In this document: positions 1 through 8,741 of the stretch, in pieces
Layout of the letters: each line of letters begins with the position of its first letter
Position numbering within the stretch: the stretch's first letter is position 1
Source of the DNA: GCA-002727615 sp964442655
Lineage (GTDB): Bacteria > Pseudomonadota > Alphaproteobacteria > TMED109
Assembly (NCBI GenBank): GCA_964442655.1
Contig: CAYTZM010000001.1
Coordinates: forward strand, 248,001 to 312,000
Length of the DNA: 64,000 bases
Direction: 5' to 3'
Notes under the pieces: model-generated
Told to the model about the DNA's origin: nothing
Database searches by the model: none
Seen by the model: the letters and a program-made list of their open reading frames with translations, nothing else
Made by a program: the position numbers and the translations under genes

Positions 1-1041
1 AATAAAGAGGATTATGGTCAACTTAAAAGTTTATTATTTAATTTTGAAGATGTTAAAGATGTAACCTCTTTAGTGGAATCTACAGTAATGGTTTCTAAAA
101 ACAACAAAAATAGGGGTGTGCTTGTTAAAGGAATTTCCTATAGAGATTTGATTAAAAGTTCTTTATTATCAAATAGTATTAATGAAGAGTCTTTGGCATT
201 ATTTAAGCAAGAAAATTTTGTTATTATTGGAACTAGATTAGCAAAAAATTTAGGTATTACACCTGGAGATAATTTTACTTTAATATCTTCTTCTGGTGCC
301 AGTACACCTTTTGGAGATGCTCCGTTAGCAAAGAATTTTATTCTCGCTGGTACTTTTGATATAGGAATGTATGAATATGATGCATCCGTAGTTTTTATGA
401 AGATAAATGAATTGAGAAATTTTATTGGTGTAAATAATAATTATATAGATCTAGTAGAGATATTTTATGTAAATCCTGATTTAGCTGAAAATATTAATCA
501 AAAAATACAAGTTTCATTGAATAAGAATAACTCTAAAAAGTATTATATAGTTCCATGGACTTCCAGGCATAAACAATTATTTAATGCTTTAGAAGTTGAG
601 AGAAATGTAATGTTTGTTATTTTGACATTAATTATTTTAGTTGCAGCTTTTAACATAGTAAGTTCTATGATTATGTTAGTTAGAGACAAACATAGTAGTA
701 TTGCAATATTAAGAACTATGGGTATGTCAGAATCTTCAATGATGAAAGTATTTATAATGTTGGGAGCGTCTATTGGATTTTTAGGTACATTTATTGGGGC
801 TTTAATAGGTATTTTGTTTTCAATGAATATTAGTCATATTCAAGAATTGATAGAAAAATTTTCTGGAAAAGAATTATTTGCTGCTGAAATTTATTTTCTC
901 TCAAAGTTGCCAGCTAAAATAGACTTTAGTGAGGTAGTAATTATTTTGGTTTTATCCATTACAATTTCTTTACTTGCTACAGTGTATCCTGCATGGAGAG
1001 CTTCAAAAGTTGATCCTGTCAAAGTTTTGCGTAATGTTTAA
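1..1041 (+). CDS. lolC: Lipoprotein-releasing ABC transporter permease LolC/LolE, 5' end cut by the window
   Basis: This is the membrane permease of the Lol system, which extracts mature lipoproteins from the inner membrane for transfer to LolA. The frame is open from base 1 with no stop, so the N-terminal membrane helix and roughly 65-70 residues are missing; 346 residues are visible. A periplasmic MacB-like domain is followed by three hydrophobic segments at about visible residues 203-225, 250-277 and 310-332 (FtsX-type fold). The C-terminus has the family ending YPAWRASKVDPVKVLRNV. The stop overlaps the lolD start, so the two are translationally coupled. Alphaproteobacteria usually carry one LolC/E-type permease, so I cannot separate LolC from LolE. 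The GTG at 73 is not the true start. Confidence 0.9.
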   Translation, partial: NKEDYGQLKSLLFNFEDVKDVTSLVESTVMVSKNNKNRGVLVKGISYRDLIKSSLLSNSINEESLALFKQENFVIIGTRLAKNLGITPGDNFTLISSSGASTPFGDAPLAKNFILAGTFDIGMYEYDASVVFMKINELRNFIGVNNNYIDLVEIFYVNPDLAENINQKIQVSLNKNNSKKYYIVPWTSRHKQLFNALEVERNVMFVILTLIILVAAFNIVSSMIMLVRDKHSSIAILRTMGMSESSMMKVFIMLGASIGFLGTFIGALIGILFSMNISHIQELIEKFSGKELFAAEIYFLSKLPAKIDFSEVVIILVLSITISLLATVYPAWRASKVDPVKVLRNV

Positions 1042-1726
1042 AAATAATAAAAAAAATATTTTAAAAATTGATAGTGTTTCTCATTCTTTTATTCAAGGAA
1101 ATACAATTATTGATGTGTTAAAAGATATTAATATTTCTCTCCCTTCTAATTGTATTGCAGGTTTAATTGGAGAATCTGGTGCAGGAAAGTCTACTCTACT
1201 TCAAATAGCAGGCTTATTAGAAAATCCTCAAATTGGTAAAGTTCATATAAATGAGGTCAATACATCTACTTTGAATAATTATGATAAAACACTTATAAGA
1301 AGAAATAATATTGGGTTTGTATACCAAAAAATTCATCTTTTGCCTGAATTTAATGCCTTAGAAAACGTTATTATACCTCAAAAGTTATTAAATGTTAAAA
1401 GTGTTGAGGCAAAGGAAAAAGCTATTTCTTTGTTATCTATGATGCAATTAAATAATAGATTACTTCATAGACCTTCGAGTTTATCGGGAGGTGAACAGCA
1501 AAGAGTAGCCATTGCAAGGGCGCTTGTTAATGAACCTGATTTAGTCATTGCTGATGAACCGACTGGCAATCTAGATAATAATTCTGCTAAAACTGTAATT
1601 CAATTGTTATTTAATAGTTTGCGTGAGACTAATTCAACTGCTTTAATAGCTACCCACAATAGAGAATTAGCAAAAAAAATGGATATGCTTTTTAAGATTG
1701 AAAAAGGTAAAATTATTAAATTATAA
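1034..1726 (+). CDS. lolD: Lipoprotein-releasing ABC transporter ATPase LolD
   Basis: This is the cytoplasmic ATPase that powers LolC/E lipoprotein release. At 230 residues it matches the family length. Visible motifs are Walker A GESGAGKST (about 46-54), Q-loop Gln98, ABC signature LSGGEQQ (about 150-156), Walker B LVIADE followed by PTGNLD (about 170-181), and the H-loop ATHN. I chose the ATG at 1034, which overlaps the permease stop by 8 bases. The frame stays open to 974, but the extra 20 residues lie inside the upstream coding region and resemble nothing in the family. LolC/E-LolD-DnaE is a common alphaproteobacterial order. Confidence 0.95.
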   Translation: MFKNNKKNILKIDSVSHSFIQGNTIIDVLKDINISLPSNCIAGLIGESGAGKSTLLQIAGLLENPQIGKVHINEVNTSTLNNYDKTLIRRNNIGFVYQKIHLLPEFNALENVIIPQKLLNVKSVEAKEKAISLLSMMQLNNRLLHRPSSLSGGEQQRVAIARALVNEPDLVIADEPTGNLDNNSAKTVIQLLFNSLRETNSTALIATHNRELAKKMDMLFKIEKGKIIKL

Positions 1727-1772
1727 TAATTATATAATTCCTTTATTTTAAATTTATGTATAGAATTTATTT

Positions 1773-4700
1773 ATGAAAATAAATCAAAATTTTGTGCATT
1801 TAAGAAGTAGATCTTCTTATTCTTTAGCTGAAGGTGCAATAAAGATTAATGATTTAATTGATCTTGCAGTTGCAAATAATATGCCGGCACTTACCTTAAC
1901 TGATAATGGTAATTTATTTGGAGCTTTAGAGTTTTCAATAGCAGCAGTAAAAAAAGGTATTCAACCAATAATTGGATCTATTATAGATTTGGAAACATTA
2001 GAAGCTGATTGCGGCAAAAATATTAATACTATTTTAAATCCTAAAATAGTACTTATTGCACAAAATGAAACAGGATGGAAAAATTTATCTATTCTAGTAA
2101 CAAAAAGCTTCTTAGATAGTGATGACTCTAATCAAAGACCGCTTAAGTTAAAAGAAATTTTTCAATATTCTAAAGGTTTAATATGTTTATTAGGAGGTGT
2201 TTATGGGCCAGTAGGTTATTTTCTCTTGAAAAATAATTATGATGAAGCGCATAAAGTTTCAAATTTATTTAAAAACAATTTTCATGATAGAGTGTTTATG
2301 GAAATAATGCGTCATGGCTTAGAAGAAGAAAAATTTACAGAAAATAGTTTTGTTTCTATCTCTTCTGATCTTGATATCCCTTTGGTAGCAACTAATAATA
2401 TTTATTTTAATAAAGCTAGTATGTATGAAGCACATGATTGCTTAATGTGTATTTCTCAAGGAGTAACTTTAAGTAACTCTGAAAGATTTAGAATCAATAA
2501 TTCTCACTACTTTAAAAGTATTACGGAAATGGTAGATTCTTTTTCCGATATTCCAGTAGCAATTGATAATTCAATATTAATAGCAAAAAAATGCTCTTTG
2601 TTATTAGAAGAATGCGCTCCATCATTACCAAGTTATCCAAAAAATATAACAACTTCTGAACATGAAGTTTTAATTAAAGATGCAGAGCTAGGTTTAAGTA
2701 AAAGACTAGGTGATAATACATCGTCCATAAATAGCTCTGTAAATAATGTTTATTTAGACAGATTAAAATATGAATTAAATACTATAGAAAAAATGGGGTT
2801 TTCAGGATATTTTTTAATAGTTGCTGAATTTGTAAATTGGGCTAAGGATAATGATATACCTGTTGGACCAGGAAGAGGTTCTGGAGCTGGATCTGTTGTC
2901 GCATGGGCTCTTGGAATTACTAATTTAGATCCTATAAAGTTTAATTTGCTTTTTGAAAGATTCTTAAATCCAGAAAGAATTTCTATGCCAGATTTTGATA
3001 TTGATTTTTGTCAAATAAAGAGAGATGAAGTTATAGAACATGTTAAAGATACATATGGACAAGATAGAGTTGCTCAAATTATTACTTTTGGTTCTTTGCA
3101 GGCTAGAGGTGTATTAAGAGATGTAGGAAGAGTATTAGAAATTCCTTATAGCCAAGTAGATGAACTTTGTAGGTTAATTCCTATCATTCCAGGAACAACA
3201 ATATCTCTTAAGGAAGCTATAAATAATGAGCCTAGATTAGCGGCTGCAAAAGAGTCTGGTGAAGAAATTTTGCAATTATTTGAAATTTCTGAAAAATTAG
3301 AGGGTTTGCATAGAAATGCTTCTACTCATGCAGCAGGAGTGGTTATAGGAAATAAGTCATTAGTTGAAATTTTACCTTTATATAAGGATGTTAAAGCCAA
3401 TTTACCTGCAACGCAGTTTAATATGAAATATACTGAACTTTCAGGTTTAGTAAAATTTGATTTTTTAGGACTAAAAACATTATCAATTTTAGACATGGCA
3501 TCAAAACTATTAAGAAAGTCTGATAAAGAATTTCACTTAGACAAAATTCCTTTAGATGATTCTTCAACATTTAAATTAATTAGTTCTGCAAAAACAATAG
3601 GAGTCTTTCAGCTAGAAAGTGAAGGAATGAAAGATGTTTTGCAAAAATTAAAACCTGACTGTTTTGAAGATATTATAGCTGTAGTAGCTCTTTATAGACC
3701 AGGTCCCATGGAGAATATACCATCATTTATTGATAGAAAACATGGTAAAGAAGATGTTGCAGTACTACATCCACTTTTAGAAGATATTTTAAAAGAAACT
3801 TATGGAATAATGATATATCAGGAGCAAGTTATGGAAATTGCTCAACAATTATCTGGTTATACACTAGGTGAGGCTGATTTACTTAGAAGGGCTATGGGAA
3901 AGAAAATTAAGTCAGAAATGGATGCTCAGAAAGAAAATTTTGTAAGTGGCGCTAAATCTAATGGTATCAATAAAGAAATTTCTTCTAAGATATTTGAATT
4001 AATTTCTCCTTTCGCTGGGTATGCTTTTAACAAGAGTCATGCAGCTGCGTATGCTTTAATTGCTTATCAAACTGCATGGTTTAAGGCTAATCATCCGGAA
4101 ATATTTTTAGCTTCTTTAATGACTTTTGATTCTGATAATTCAGAAAAGGTGGCAGTTTGCAGAAATGAACTTTCTAGACTTAAAATAAATATTTTAGGTC
4201 CTGATATTAATTTTTCAGAAGTTAATTATTCTATTGAGAAAGGAAAAGATGCTCATATCTCTATCAGAACAGGTCTTTGTAGTATTAAGAATATTGGTAA
4301 CAAAGCATTAAATACAATAGTAGAAGATAGGTTATTAAATGGAAAGTATAAGAGTTTATTATTATTTTCTAGTAGAATTGGAAAAGATATATTAGGAAAG
4401 TCGCACTATGAATTTCTTGCGTCATCAGGCGCTTTTGACTCAATATCAAAAAATAGAAAGCAAGCTTTTATGTCTGCTGAAATTTTATCTGATTTAGCAT
4501 CTTCTGTTTCAGAGGAAAAAAATGTCAAGCAAGGAAATATATTTGATAATAAAGTTGATCTAAATGAAATATGGAAATTACCTAATATCAGTGATTGGGA
4601 ATTTAAGCAAAGATTAGAGAATGAGCGAAGTTCATTAGGTTTTTACTTTTCTGGTCATCCCTTAAAATATTATGAAAATTTTACTCAGCTATTAGATTTA

Positions 4701-5240
4701 AAAAATATATCTAACTTTAATAATACACCAGAAATTTTAATTAACACTATAGGGGTTGTGTTTCAAGTGAATGAGAGGTCCTCAAGAAAGGGAAGATTTA
4801 TGAGAGTTTTATTGTCTGGTTATGATAATTTGTTTGAGGTGACTGTCTATAATGAAATTTATCATGACAAAAAACAATTACTTGTTACAGGCAAGGAAGT
4901 TTTTATGAAATTAATTATGATTGAGGATGATAATGGAATAAAAAGATTTATTGTAAAAGAATTAGATAGCATAACTAACAAAATTGAAGAATATGTTTTA
5001 GGTTTTAATATTTCTTTAGAAAGTAATATTAATGCAAAGGAGTTTTTTAAGTTAATTAATAACCATTTTATACAGGGGTTAGATTGTAAACAAAAAAATT
5101 TAGTGTTTAACTTGCCTTTAAATATTAATGATGAGGCTATAGTAAATATCTATAAATCTATAAATTCAATTGTTCCTTTTTATAACTCTATTAAGACATT
5201 TAAGGGTGTTAAAAGTATAGACCCTTTCAAAAAAATATAG
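1773..5240 (+). CDS. dnaE: DNA polymerase III alpha subunit (replicative polymerase)
   Basis: This is the catalytic subunit of the replicative DNA polymerase, 1155 residues and full length for DnaE1. An N-terminal PHP domain begins FVHLRSRSSYSLAEGAI at about residue 7. The second His of the usual HLRVHS metal motif is replaced by Arg, so the PHP metal site is probably degenerate. The polymerase core shows GPGRGSGAGS (about 365), the catalytic aspartates in PDFDIDF (about 406-412) and the third one in KFDFLGL (about 562-568). A helix-hairpin-helix/OB region fills the C-terminal third. No clear Shine-Dalgarno precedes the ATG at 1773. The gene follows lolD after 46 AT-rich bases and may be transcribed with it. 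Confidence 0.97.
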   Translation: MKINQNFVHLRSRSSYSLAEGAIKINDLIDLAVANNMPALTLTDNGNLFGALEFSIAAVKKGIQPIIGSIIDLETLEADCGKNINTILNPKIVLIAQNETGWKNLSILVTKSFLDSDDSNQRPLKLKEIFQYSKGLICLLGGVYGPVGYFLLKNNYDEAHKVSNLFKNNFHDRVFMEIMRHGLEEEKFTENSFVSISSDLDIPLVATNNIYFNKASMYEAHDCLMCISQGVTLSNSERFRINNSHYFKSITEMVDSFSDIPVAIDNSILIAKKCSLLLEECAPSLPSYPKNITTSEHEVLIKDAELGLSKRLGDNTSSINSSVNNVYLDRLKYELNTIEKMGFSGYFLIVAEFVNWAKDNDIPVGPGRGSGAGSVVAWALGITNLDPIKFNLLFERFLNPERISMPDFDIDFCQIKRDEVIEHVKDTYGQDRVAQIITFGSLQARGVLRDVGRVLEIPYSQVDELCRLIPIIPGTTISLKEAINNEPRLAAAKESGEEILQLFEISEKLEGLHRNASTHAAGVVIGNKSLVEILPLYKDVKANLPATQFNMKYTELSGLVKFDFLGLKTLSILDMASKLLRKSDKEFHLDKIPLDDSSTFKLISSAKTIGVFQLESEGMKDVLQKLKPDCFEDIIAVVALYRPGPMENIPSFIDRKHGKEDVAVLHPLLEDILKETYGIMIYQEQVMEIAQQLSGYTLGEADLLRRAMGKKIKSEMDAQKENFVSGAKSNGINKEISSKIFELISPFAGYAFNKSHAAAYALIAYQTAWFKANHPEIFLASLMTFDSDNSEKVAVCRNELSRLKINILGPDINFSEVNYSIEKGKDAHISIRTGLCSIKNIGNKALNTIVEDRLLNGKYKSLLLFSSRIGKDILGKSHYEFLASSGAFDSISKNRKQAFMSAEILSDLASSVSEEKNVKQGNIFDNKVDLNEIWKLPNISDWEFKQRLENERSSLGFYFSGHPLKYYENFTQLLDLKNISNFNNTPEILINTIGVVFQVNERSSRKGRFMRVLLSGYDNLFEVTVYNEIYHDKKQLLVTGKEVFMKLIMIEDDNGIKRFIVKELDSITNKIEEYVLGFNISLESNINAKEFFKLINNHFIQGLDCKQKNLVFNLPLNINDEAIVNIYKSINSIVPFYNSIKTFKGVKSIDPFKKI

Positions 5241-5258
5241 ATAAAATTATTTTTATAC

Positions 5259-5287
5259 TTGCTCAAAATGAATTTGGGTTGTAAAAC
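5259..5287 (+). promoter_or_regulatory. Candidate promoter of the rpsB operon
   Basis: TTGCTC at 5259-5264 and TAAAAC at 5282-5287 are separated by 17 bases, giving a weak sigma-70-like pair. It would start transcription near 5294, just before the structured leader ahead of rpsB. The match to consensus is modest; the support is mainly its spacing and position. Confidence 0.35.
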
Positions 5288-5300
5288 AAACAAAAATTTC

Positions 5301-5386
5301 GCACATGAATATGGTTAGTTTTTTTAACCTTCCGGTGCTGTTTATAAACAGCTCAATTTTCATGGCGGTGTAACCGGATAAAGGAG
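5301..5386 (+). promoter_or_regulatory. Structured 5' leader of rpsB, probable S2-responsive regulatory RNA
   Basis: The spacer between dnaE and rpsB can fold into ordered hairpins. GGTTA (5313-5317) pairs with TAACC (5325-5329). The perfect palindrome GCTGTTTATAAACAGC (5337-5352) forms a second hairpin. TCCGG (5331-5335) pairs with CCGGA (5374-5378) and closes the second hairpin, leaving the ribosome binding site AAGGAG (5381-5386) just outside. This part of the spacer is also clearly more GC-rich than other spacers here. Leaders ahead of rpsB that bind ribosomal protein S2 and repress translation are known in proteobacteria (t44/rpsB leader families). Assigning this one to that class is inference from position and fold. 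Confidence 0.55.
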
Positions 5387-5393
5387 AATGCAT

Positions 5394-6470
5394 ATGACTA
5401 TGCCAACTTTTACTATGAAGGAATTATTAGAAGCTGGAATTCATTTTGGTCACCAAACAAATAGATGGAATCCTAAAATGGAACCCTTTTTATTTGGTGA
5501 AAGGAATGGAATTCATATAATTGATTTACAACAAACTGTTCCTTTAATAATTGAAGCTTTAGGGGTTCTTAAAGATGTAGCTGCAAATGGTGGTAGAATA
5601 TTATTTGTAGGTACTAAAAGGCAAGCTCAAAAAATTATTTCAGAATCAGCAATTAACTGTGGTCAATATTATATGAACCATAGATGGTTAGGCGGGACAT
5701 TAACTAATTGGACAACTATTTCAAAATCAATAGATAGATTAAAAAGTTATGATGAATTGTTACTGAAAGAAGATTCTGGTTTAACTAAAAAAGAAATTGT
5801 TGGAATTCAAAGACAAAAAAATAAATTAGAAGCTTCTTTGGGTGGTATTAAAGATATGAGTAGAGTCCCTGATGCAATATTTGTTATCGATACTAATAAG
5901 GAACATATTGCGATAAAGGAAGCTAATGTATTAAAAATTCCAGTTATAGCTATAATAGATTCTAATAGTAACCCTGTAGGAGTAGATTATCCTATACCTG
6001 GAAATGATGATGCTACTAGAGCGATTTCATTGTATTGCAAATTAGCTTCAGAGGCTGTTCTTGATGGGTTAAAAGATACTTTTAAATCCTCTGGTGGTGA
6101 TGTAGGTGCTTCTGCAGAAGGTTTAGTAGAAGAAAACATCAATGTAAAAATAAACCCTAAAGATGAGAACAATAAATTAACAAATCAAGAGGGTAATAAG
6201 TCTAAGGATACTAAAAGCAAAAACAAAAACATTTCTTTTAAACAAAATATTAAGGTTGAAAATGCTGCAGATAAGTCTAAAACAGTAAAGGATAGTGATA
6301 GTGTTACAGATGGCCAAAATAAAGATAAAAATAAAGTCTTAGGGGAAAAGAATAAAGTTGAAAATACTAAATTAAAAGAAAATGATGCAAATACTTCTGT
6401 AGATAATAAAAGTAAATCTGTAAAAAAGAATCCTAAAAGCAAAAAAGCGAATGAAGAAGGCAAGGGGTAA
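5394..6470 (+). CDS. rpsB: 30S ribosomal protein S2 with long lysine-rich C-terminal tail
   Basis: This is small-subunit ribosomal protein S2, needed to join S1 to the 30S subunit. The conserved core runs from [21 protein letters not shown] through [21 protein letters not shown] and ends near residue 230. I chose the ATG at 5394, because AAGGAG lies 7 bases upstream and the product aligns residue for residue with the usual MALPxFTMRQL start. ATG 5388 is too close to the ribosome binding site. The protein has 358 residues against about 250 for a typical S2. The extra 125 or so residues are rich in Lys, Asn, Asp, Glu and Ser and look disordered. tsf follows after 3 bases. Confidence 0.97.
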   Translation: MTMPTFTMKELLEAGIHFGHQTNRWNPKMEPFLFGERNGIHIIDLQQTVPLIIEALGVLKDVAANGGRILFVGTKRQAQKIISESAINCGQYYMNHRWLGGTLTNWTTISKSIDRLKSYDELLLKEDSGLTKKEIVGIQRQKNKLEASLGGIKDMSRVPDAIFVIDTNKEHIAIKEANVLKIPVIAIIDSNSNPVGVDYPIPGNDDATRAISLYCKLASEAVLDGLKDTFKSSGGDVGASAEGLVEENINVKINPKDENNKLTNQEGNKSKDTKSKNKNISFKQNIKVENAADKSKTVKDSDSVTDGQNKDKNKVLGEKNKVENTKLKENDANTSVDNKSKSVKKNPKSKKANEEGKG

Positions 6471-6473
6471 TAT

Positions 6474-7397
6474 ATGTCTGCGATAAATGCGGCTTTAGTT
6501 AAAGAGTTAAGGGATAAAACTGGAGCAGGAATGATGGATTGTAAGAAAGCTTTAGTTGAAACAAAAGGTAATGTTGAAGAAGCTATTGATTGGTTAAGAA
6601 AAAAAGGTATTTCAGGAGCTGACAAGAAGTCATCCAGGGTTGCTGCAGAAGGTGTTATTGCTATTTCTTCTTCTGAAAATAGTATTTCATTATTAGAAAT
6701 AAATTCGGAGACAGATTTTGTTTCTAAGAATCCTGATTTTCAAAATTTTGTTAGAAATGTTTCAAATATAGCATTAAATTCTGGCACCGATATAGAGGCT
6801 TTAAAAAATGCAAATTATGATGGTAATAAAAGCGTTTCTCAAGTGCTAACTGAATTAATTGCAAAAATTGGGGAAAACATTGTTTTACGTAGAGCTAATT
6901 TAATTAAAAGTGATAATTCAGTTTTTTCTCATTATATACATGGGCAAGTAGCAGAGGGAATGGGTAAAATTGGAGTAGTAATTAGTATAGAAAGTAATGG
7001 AGATAAAACTAAAATTCATAATTTTGGTAAACAATTATCTATGCATATAGCTGCTGCTAAGCCAATTGCGGTTAGTGCTGAAGATGTGGATAAAAATATT
7101 ATTGATAGAGAAAGAAATATTTTGATTGAGCAAGCTAAGGATTCTGGTAAATCTGATAACATAATTGAAAAAATGGTAGAAGGAAGAATTTCTAAGTTTT
7201 TTTCAGATATTACACTCTTAGATCAAATATGGGTTATAGATGGGGAGAGGAAAGTGTCCAAAATTATTAAAGATACTGAAAAAGAATTGAATTGTAATAT
7301 TAAGATAAATGAATTTAAATGCTATATTTTAGGTGAAGGAATAGATGTAGAAAAGAAAGATTTTGCTAAAGAAGTTACTGAACAAGTTAATAATTAG
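6474..7397 (+). CDS. tsf: Translation elongation factor Ts
   Basis: This is the guanine nucleotide exchange factor for EF-Tu. The N-terminal UBA-like domain contains KELRDKTGAGMMDCKKAL (about residues 10-27). The EF-Tu-contacting motif SETDFVSKNPDF follows at about residue 80. Length (307) is normal. The ATG is 3 bases after the rpsB stop, and its ribosome binding site, AAGGGG, lies inside the rpsB 3' end, so the two are coupled in the usual rpsB-tsf operon. Confidence 0.97.
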   Translation: MSAINAALVKELRDKTGAGMMDCKKALVETKGNVEEAIDWLRKKGISGADKKSSRVAAEGVIAISSSENSISLLEINSETDFVSKNPDFQNFVRNVSNIALNSGTDIEALKNANYDGNKSVSQVLTELIAKIGENIVLRRANLIKSDNSVFSHYIHGQVAEGMGKIGVVISIESNGDKTKIHNFGKQLSMHIAAAKPIAVSAEDVDKNIIDRERNILIEQAKDSGKSDNIIEKMVEGRISKFFSDITLLDQIWVIDGERKVSKIIKDTEKELNCNIKINEFKCYILGEGIDVEKKDFAKEVTEQVNN

Positions 7398-7417
7398 TAA
7401 GGCGGAGGTAAATAAAA

Positions 7418-8155
7418 ATATTAAATTCTGGAAAATCTATAAACGGTAAATTATTTGATAGGATTATGATCAAACTTTCTGGAGAGGCTTTACTAGGTAA
7501 TAGAGAATTTGGTATAGATTCTAAGGTTGTTGATAGAATTGCATCAGATATATCAGAAATTTCAAAGTTAAATATTCAAATTTGTATAGTTGTAGGTGGT
7601 GGTAATATTTATAGAGGAATAGCAGGTGCATCTCAAGGAGTAGAGAGAGGAACCGCGGATAGTATGGGAATGCTTGCTACAGTGATAAATTCTATGGCTA
7701 TTCAAAATTCTATTGAAAAACATAATATAGCATCTAGAGTTTTGTCAGCTGTTCCTATGCAGACAGTATGTGAGCCTTTTATTCGAAGACGCGCACATAG
7801 ACATTTGGAAAAAGGTAGAATAGTTATTTTTGCAGGAGGCACTGGAAACCCTTATTTTACAACAGATACTGCAGCGGCTTTAAGAGCCGCTGAAATGAAT
7901 TGTTCTGTTTTAATGAAAGGAACAAAAGTTGATGGTGTATATACAAAAGATCCAATTGATTTCCCTGATGCTAAAAGGTATGAAAAAATTTCTTACACTG
8001 ATGTGCTTTCAAACAATCTAGGAATAATGGATGCTTCGGCTATTTCATTAGCTAGAGATAATAATATACCTATTTTAGTTTTTTCAATTAATAATAAAAA
8101 GGCAATATCTTCGGTTGTAAAAGGTAAAGGTATTAGTACTATAATATCAGCATAG
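7418..8155 (+). CDS. pyrH: Uridylate kinase (UMP kinase), start codon uncertain
   Basis: This is a hexameric UMP kinase of the amino acid kinase fold, making UDP for nucleotide synthesis. Visible motifs are IKLSGEAL near the N-terminus, VVGGGNIYRG, AGGTGNPYFTTDTAAALRA and KVDGVYTKDP. The start is unusual. A strong ribosome binding site GGAGG (7404-7408) is followed in frame by ATA, AAA, ATA (7418) and TTA, with no ATG, GTG or TTG until ATG 7466. Starting at 7466 gives 229 residues and removes part of the first beta strand: FDRIMIKLSGEAL here matches the usual YKRILLKLSGEAL. Starting at the AUA at 7418, 9 bases from GGAGG, gives 245 residues, close to the family length of about 240. I give the longer form; the start is inference. 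Confidence 0.8.
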   Translation: MLNSGKSINGKLFDRIMIKLSGEALLGNREFGIDSKVVDRIASDISEISKLNIQICIVVGGGNIYRGIAGASQGVERGTADSMGMLATVINSMAIQNSIEKHNIASRVLSAVPMQTVCEPFIRRRAHRHLEKGRIVIFAGGTGNPYFTTDTAAALRAAEMNCSVLMKGTKVDGVYTKDPIDFPDAKRYEKISYTDVLSNNLGIMDASAISLARDNNIPILVFSINNKKAISSVVKGKGISTIISA

Positions 8156-8169
8156 ATTAGGAGTATATT

Positions 8170-8727
8170 ATGATTGAATTAGATCTAGAAGATTTGAGTA
8201 GAAGAATGAATTCTTCAATTGATGTGTTGAAAAATGAATTTTCAGGAATTAGGACTGGAAGAGCAAGTGCTAATATGTTTGAAAATATTATTGTTAATGC
8301 GTACGGTCAAAATATGAAACTTAGAGATTTAGCGTCTGTATCTATTCCTGAGGCAAGATTAGTTGCAATTCAAGTTTGGGATACAAATAATGTAAGTTTA
8401 ATAGAAAAAGGAATACATGAATCTGGTTTAAATCTTAATCCACAAACAGAGGGGAATATCATTAGAATTATTATGCCAGAATTAACTGAAGAGAGAAGGT
8501 TTGAATTGGCTAAAACAGTGTCTAAATATACCGAGAATTGTAGAATATCTGTTAGGAATGTGCGACAAGATGGTATGAATTTATTAAAGAGAGGTCTTCA
8601 AGAAAATTTATATACGGAAGATGAATATAGAAATCTTGCAGATGAAATTCAGAATATTACTGATGCAGTAATAAAAGATATAGAAGGTCTTTCTAGTCAT
8701 AAAACGGAAGAAATTAAAAAGGTTTAA
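8170..8727 (+). CDS. frr: Ribosome recycling factor
   Basis: This factor splits post-termination ribosomes together with EF-G. It has the full family length of 185 residues. Characteristic segments are IRTGRASANMFENI (about 26-39), the domain containing ISIPEARLVAIQVWD-like sequence, and the C-terminal helix region SVRNVRQDGMNLLKR. The ATG at 8170 has AGGAG about 6 bases upstream. It is fourth in the rpsB-tsf-pyrH-frr series conserved across bacteria. Confidence 0.97.
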   Translation: MIELDLEDLSRRMNSSIDVLKNEFSGIRTGRASANMFENIIVNAYGQNMKLRDLASVSIPEARLVAIQVWDTNNVSLIEKGIHESGLNLNPQTEGNIIRIIMPELTEERRFELAKTVSKYTENCRISVRNVRQDGMNLLKRGLQENLYTEDEYRNLADEIQNITDAVIKDIEGLSSHKTEEIKKV

Positions 8728-8741
8728 ATTAGGAGGATAAA

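Noticed and set aside
974..1033. A longer LolD starting at 974
   Set aside because: The extra residues are encoded inside the permease gene in another frame and resemble no LolD N-terminus.
1794..1823. Loss of the second His in the DnaE PHP domain (HLRSRS instead of HLRVHS) as a novel feature
   Set aside because: PHP metal sites are known to be degenerate in many proteobacterial DnaE proteins, so it is noted in the gene entry only.
6185..6625. A 146-codon open frame antisense to rpsB-tsf
   Set aside because: It is the complement of the lysine-rich S2 tail and the tsf start; its low-complexity hydrophobic product is what an antisense of Lys/Asn codons gives.
7385..7466. pyrH as a frameshifted or broken gene
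   Set aside because: The whole kinase frame is intact from 7412 on and the length fits; only the start codon is unusual, so I report a start problem, not a pseudogene.
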